A DNA stretch of 64,000 nucleotides. Source: an uncultured Hungatella sp. (GTDB lineage: Bacteria > Bacillota > Clostridia > Lachnospirales > Lachnospiraceae). Within the stretch, counting starts at the first letter, position 1. Each line of letters starts with the position of its first letter. A program made the translations under genes and the position numbers. Shown in pieces: positions 60,322 through 64,000 of the stretch. Location of the stretch: contig CAJUEJ010000009.1 of NCBI GenBank assembly GCA_910585435.1, positions 62,001 through 126,000 of the forward strand. Direction: 5' to 3'. The notes under the pieces are model-generated. The model was not told the DNA's origin and did not search any database. It saw nothing but the letters and a program-made list of their open reading frames with translations.

Positions 60322-61353
60322 TTAGTTTAGATGCTCAAATCTTACAAAATATCCTTTCGGAATGGCGTTAGCCGCCTTCTTGCCAATAATATCCTTAATT
60401 CGATTCGGCGCAATTCCATCTCCCGGCCTCTTTGCCTCAAGATCGCTCATCATGATTGTTTCACCAGGCTCAATATCTCTTGTAGCCACAAGGCTTCTGC
60501 GCATCTTAAGTCGTTGCTCTTCCTCACCTTCAAGCAAAACTCGTTCTCTAGCTCCCATTGCTGAATAAACACTGTGGCATGCGTTCACGAGACTCTTCAT
60601 CTCTGCTGGTTCTGTAGCCATGTTGTTATCCATGCCCATTTTCTTATTGTCCAGCGTAAAGTGCTTCTCTACAAGGGCCGCCCCAAGTGCAATTGAAGCA
60701 GCAGCTACTTCATATCCAATTGTGTGATCTGAATAACCTATAACATATTCCGGGAACTCTTCCTGCAGCATAACCATATTATTCAGATTGATAATTTCTG
60801 CTGGAGCCGGATAAACCGAAACGCAATGAAGTATACACAGATTTCTGTTCCCAGTTTCCTCGATAGCCTCTACTGCGTTTCGTATCTCATCAATCAACGA
60901 CATTCCGGTAGACAGAACAATCGGAATTCCCTTTTCGCCAATGTACCTAAGGAAAGGAAGATTGTTGATTTCCATAGAAGCAATCTTAATAAATGGAGCG
61001 TCTATTTTATCTACAAGAAAATCTACTTCCTCTCTCGAATAAGGAGTAGCAGAAAAACCTATTCCAGCCTCTTTACAGTAAAAGCTCAACTCTAACAGTT
61101 GATCCGGCGTCAGAGAGAACTTTGCTACAATTCTTTTTGAAATAGGATTGTTTGCATAGTACTCATCACAATACAGTGATTCAGCCGACCAGGATTGAAA
61201 CTTCACGCAGTCACAGCCACAGTCCTTTGCGGCATCAATCATAGCCTTTGCGGTTTCGACTTTGCCATTATGGCTTGAATTCATCTCTGCCACAACATAC
61301 GGCTTTTCTCCAGTCCCGATTACTCTTCCGCCTCTAAGTATTAGTTTTCTCAT
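60322..61353 (-). CDS. neuB: NeuB-type nonulosonate synthase, copy 2
   Basis: Encodes 343 residues from the ATG at 61353 (GGAG seven bases upstream), beginning KLILRGGRVIG. Barrel landmarks VVAEMNSSHNGKVETAK, CVKFQSW, FSATPYS and KIASMEI; the SAF domain begins near residue 285 (RSLVATRDIEPGETI). It differs from copy 1 in the active-site loops (AEMNSSHNG against AEIGGNFDG), which suggests a different amino-sugar acceptor. Neighbours are NeuD on one side and the ACP/ligase module on the other. It may use a sugar already carrying the acyl-type group. Confidence 0.9.
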   Translation of the reverse strand: MRKLILRGGRVIGTGEKPYVVAEMNSSHNGKVETAKAMIDAAKDCGCDCVKFQSWSAESLYCDEYYANNPISKRIVAKFSLTPDQLLELSFYCKEAGIGFSATPYSREEVDFLVDKIDAPFIKIASMEINNLPFLRYIGEKGIPIVLSTGMSLIDEIRNAVEAIEETGNRNLCILHCVSVYPAPAEIINLNNMVMLQEEFPEYVIGYSDHTIGYEVAAASIALGAALVEKHFTLDNKKMGMDNNMATEPAEMKSLVNACHSVYSAMGARERVLLEGEEEQRLKMRRSLVATRDIEPGETIMMSDLEAKRPGDGIAPNRIKDIIGKKAANAIPKGYFVRFEHLN

Positions 61354-61366
61354 TGCACATCTCCGA

Positions 61367-62020
61367 TCAATGAAATACCTGACCATTTTCCCCATTCCGG
61401 GAAATAACGCGAGCAGGGTTCCCCATGACAGTCACATTTGCGTCTACGTCCTTGAGTACAACAGCACCAGCTGAAATAATGGTGTTATCACCGATTCTAA
61501 GCAGCTCCCTCACGGGAGCATTTAACCCAACAAACACGCACTCACCAAGTACAGTCTGTCCGCCTATGTCGACATGTGTAGATATCTGGCAATGTTTCCC
61601 GATAATTGCATCATGACCGATACAGGCATATGATTGGATTGTCGTATCATCGCCGATCTCCGCATCTGCACTGATAATAGCCCCACGCTTTATCACAAGG
61701 CCTTGACCAAGTTTGCAATACGGGCTAACCTGACTGTCGGGAGAAATAACGCTTCCGATTTTACAATTCAACGCAAGCAACCGCGTATATATCCTTCTCT
61801 TCGTCTTTGGTTCACCGACAGCAATGACAAATTCAATTTCTTTATACTTTTCTAAAGCTTTCTCAAGCCGACACATTTCAAGTCCCATGTATTCAATTTC
61901 CGGCTTGTTATCGTCTATGAAAATGGTCTTATCCCATCGCTTTGTTATCGCATTTTGATAATCTGCTATCTCTCTAACTTCTTTTCCCTGTCCACTGGCT
62001 CCAAAAATTGCAAGTACCAA
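61367..62020 (-). CDS. neuD: NeuD/PglD-type sugar acetyltransferase
   Basis: The product is 217 residues. The N-terminal Rossmann-like segment (LAIFGASGQGKEV) binds the UDP-sugar or CMP-sugar, and a left-handed beta-helix with hexapeptide repeats fills residues ~95-205 (IGDDTTIQSYACIGHDAIIG). The family transfers acetyl from acetyl-CoA to amino groups of UDP-4-amino sugars or to sialic acids. In a pathway lacking PseH it is the best candidate for N- or O-acetylation. Located 13 bp before NeuB copy 2. Confidence 0.88.
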   Translation of the reverse strand: MVLAIFGASGQGKEVREIADYQNAITKRWDKTIFIDDNKPEIEYMGLEMCRLEKALEKYKEIEFVIAVGEPKTKRRIYTRLLALNCKIGSVISPDSQVSPYCKLGQGLVIKRGAIISADAEIGDDTTIQSYACIGHDAIIGKHCQISTHVDIGGQTVLGECVFVGLNAPVRELLRIGDNTIISAGAVVLKDVDANVTVMGNPARVISRNGENGQVFH

Positions 62021-62045
62021 ATTGTCTCACCTTCCCTTCTGTCAC

Positions 62046-63098
62046 CTATATTTTCGTATATTTGTAAAATTTATCCCATAATTTATAATATAGATATGCA
62101 ACAAATGCACTTCCAGTAATTGATAATAATGAAGCTATTACAACATTTTGGACAGTATCTTTTCCGATAATTGAAAAGTAAAGTGTCATAACAAATATAT
62201 GAACCAAATACCATTCATATCCAAAATCAGATATCTTAACAAAAAGTCTTTTAACCTCTTCCGAACTTATTTGATATGCAAATAACAAAAGAGATATAAA
62301 CCCTATCGTATCCGGCAGGTCATTAAAAGCACTTAGTATTTTAATTGATCCCATAACCATAAAAAGAGCGATTGTTAAGAAAGCAATCGCCGCTATTCCT
62401 AAATTTCTTGCGTTGATAGGATAGTTTTTTATTTCTCCCGTATATGTTAATTCGGCAATTACTATACCCAATGCAAACACAGGTAAGTATTGTACAGCCG
62501 AGCCATTAAGTACCCTGACAAATGTATTTCCATATATTGCAAAAATAATAATCTGCCATACTAAACCCCAATGATACATGAAACATAAAACAAGTACTAT
62601 TTCGAGAATTTACTTCTCAGCCAGCATATCCCCAAAAAAAGAATGTAAAACTGAAACAATGTTGAAATAAACCAAAACACACCAAACGTACTCATATATC
62701 GAGGGATGAACATTTTGTACAGAAACACATAGCTCATAAATGCCGCTATCCCATCATTTTTGGTAAACTGGAAAGGTGACAGGAATACAGTAATGATGTA
62801 GGGAATGTATATTTTCAGAAATCTCCTTTTGAGGAAATCACTATACTTTGTTCTCTCTCAAATATGAATAATACAATTCGAAGTCAGAGCAAAAAAGAAT
62901 ACTCTGTCTCCACCCCCCAAGCAAATTACTTCCGCTATTTACCAGTTTTCCAATTAAAGACACGCTGGAAATATCAAGATACCGGCTTATTAAATGGTGT
63001 AACACTATGCCAAAAATGGCCAGTCCCTTTATGAAATCAATACTCTCTATTCGCCGTTGATTCATTTTCAGTACTCCATGTCCACAGTTTTCGAACAC
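62046..63098 (-). pseudogene. OafA/acyltransferase-3 family protein, several frameshifts
   Basis: Sequences of one membrane O-acyltransferase are spread over all frames: start SIDFIKGLAIFGIVLHHLIS from 63098, then GGDRVFFF in another frame after a G6 tract (near 62920), then RTKYSDFLKRRFLKIYIPYI, and finally a C-terminal frame from about 62610 to 62046 with seven helices. At least three indels and one in-frame TGA are needed to restore it. Members O-acetylate or acylate glycans in the membrane. It should be inactive unless read errors at the homopolymers explain the breaks. It shares its first base region with the SDR gene end. Confidence 0.75.
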
Positions 63099-63841
63099 TA
63101 ATACCGTCCACCGTCACAATTTATTATTTGTCCTGAAATATAGGATGACATTTCGGAGGAGAGATATAAAACGACATCTGCGACCTCACCGGGCTTGGCG
63201 GGGCGCTTGATGTTATTCGCGCTTACATACCGTTCTATACCTTCTTTTATTTGTCTTCCTGTACCCAGTTTGGTTTCTACCAATCCCGGCGCGACACCGT
63301 TGACTCTGATATTGTACGGAGCCAGTTCTTTTGCTGCAGCTTTCGTACCCCACAGCATGGCCATTTTACTGGAGCCATAAGCATACGAACCAGATCTAAA
63401 CTCTGATGCAGCTCTTGAAATAATATTAATGATGGCTCCAGATTTCTGACGCATCATTTTCCGGGAAACCATCTGCATGAACAATGATGGCATAAAGAAG
63501 TTTACATTCATTGACTGTTTCATTTCATTTAAAGAGGTCATCCCAAGAGTTTTTGCATTAACAATTCCTGCGCAATTTACAAGGATATCTACTATTTCAC
63601 CTTCTGTTATAACCTGCTTGACTGATCTTTTTACCGATTCTTCATCCATCAAATCAAATTCGATAGTTTTAACCCAAACGTTATTCTTCTGGGATATTTG
63701 TTTGTACTGTTCTTCAAGCTCCGGGGATTGTCTATGAATGAATGCCCACACATTGGCACCATTCTCAGCAAATTTATTTAATATAGCAAATCCAATCCCG
63801 CTACCAGCACCTGTAATTATTGCATTCTTATTTCGTAGCAT
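63098..63841 (-). CDS. FabG-like short-chain dehydrogenase/reductase
   Basis: The product is 247 residues. Classical SDR: NAD(P) loop ITGAGSGIGFAI near residue 10, VNCAG, and catalytic S142, Y155 and K159 (YAYGSSK). The end GQIINCDGGRY is a FabG-type tail. It could reduce a 3-oxoacyl-ACP or a keto-sugar. As the first complete gene of the visible operon, next to an ACP-based module, 3-oxoacyl reduction is plausible. The R-x-x-x residue after strand 2 (FIHRQS) suggests NADP preference. Stop overlaps the start of the acyltransferase remnant. Confidence 0.88.
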   Translation of the reverse strand: MLRNKNAIITGAGSGIGFAILNKFAENGANVWAFIHRQSPELEEQYKQISQKNNVWVKTIEFDLMDEESVKRSVKQVITEGEIVDILVNCAGIVNAKTLGMTSLNEMKQSMNVNFFMPSLFMQMVSRKMMRQKSGAIINIISRAASEFRSGSYAYGSSKMAMLWGTKAAAKELAPYNIRVNGVAPGLVETKLGTGRQIKEGIERYVSANNIKRPAKPGEVADVVLYLSSEMSSYISGQIINCDGGRY

Positions 63842-63854
63842 TTTTATACTCCAT

Positions 63855-64000
63855 TTATTTCTGGTTATCTAAAAAGAGCTTCCAACATTTATCAACTGTT
63901 TCTTGCGTCAGTTCTCCATTTTTCTTTTCTACTATCAAATCATTATGTTCTTTACGCTTAGCAATCAGCACATCAAGTGAACAAATATATTTTGCGGGCA
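63855..64000 (-). CDS. C-terminal end of a glycan-operon gene
   Basis: An open frame enters from the right window edge and ends at the TAA at 63855, 13 bases before the SDR start codon. The visible 48 residues (ending LTQETVDKCWKLFLDNQK) are helical and charged. Too little to name. It shows that the operon starts beyond the window. Confidence 0.6.
   Translation of the reverse strand, partial: PAKYICSLDVLIAKRKEHNDLIVEKKNGELTQETVDKCWKLFLDNQK

Noticed and set aside
55684..61353. Bioluminescence (lux) operon
   Set aside because: LuxC- and LuxE-like genes are present but luxA, luxB and luxD are absent and the context is a sugar locus.

Overview
The window looks like the chromosome of a gut-type Firmicute of the class Clostridia, probably Lachnospiraceae. 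The grounds are strong AGGAGG-type ribosome binding sites, moderate GC, a lysine riboswitch, an anaerobic radical-SAM activase homologue, mannonate dehydratase, and a CptIN-like type III toxin-antitoxin locus. This is inference from gene content; no rRNA or marker comparison was possible. No tRNA, rRNA or CRISPR array was seen.

Left part (1-8481, all minus strand). A co-directional cassette: HD/RyR protein, TIR protein, PD-(D/E)XK protein, a 93-residue orphan, a WYL regulator and a CbxX-type AAA+ ATPase cut by the window edge. The domain mix is that of a conflict or anti-phage system and I do not recognise it as a named one. Next (8640-33102) come housekeeping and accessory genes: a lysine-riboswitch-controlled NhaC-type transporter, a highly structured small-protein locus, Ktr-type potassium uptake, a zinc/manganese ABC transporter, a HEPN/MNT pair, a UPF0371 protein, a GNAT acetyltransferase and a membrane protein with homologous leaders, a nitroreductase, ftsH, pyrG, a CptIN-like RNA-protein toxin-antitoxin locus whose toxin carries a frameshift, uxuA, a PflA-like radical SAM protein, a Wzz-like chain-length protein, and a three-gene GrpE/Hsp70/DnaJ-like operon.

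Middle part (33343-43922). A trypsin-like protease with a long repeat region and an MBL-fold protein overlap or nearly abut. They are followed by an AAA-ATPase-like/PD-(D/E)XK gene, yitT, a decayed second copy of the nuclease domain, a tyrosine recombinase, two orphans and an IS200-type element. This is an accessory region with defence-like and mobile content.

Right part (43923-64000, all minus strand, promoter beyond the right edge). A surface-glycan locus. It encodes two NeuB-type nonulosonate synthases, a PseB-like dehydratase, a DegT-type aminotransferase, an SpsF/CMP-sugar transferase, NeuD, Wzx, Wzy and glycosyltransferases. Inserted in the same operon is a tightly overlapping acyl module: SDR, ACP, AMP-ligase, type II thioesterase, LuxE-like, LuxC-like and a lactate/malate dehydrogenase homologue. 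My reading is that the locus makes a sialic-acid-like sugar carrying an unusual acyl-derived group. A GT2 gene is split at a G7 tract and appears phase-OFF. An acyltransferase gene is broken by several frameshifts, and a YhcH fragment next to the IS200 element is decayed.
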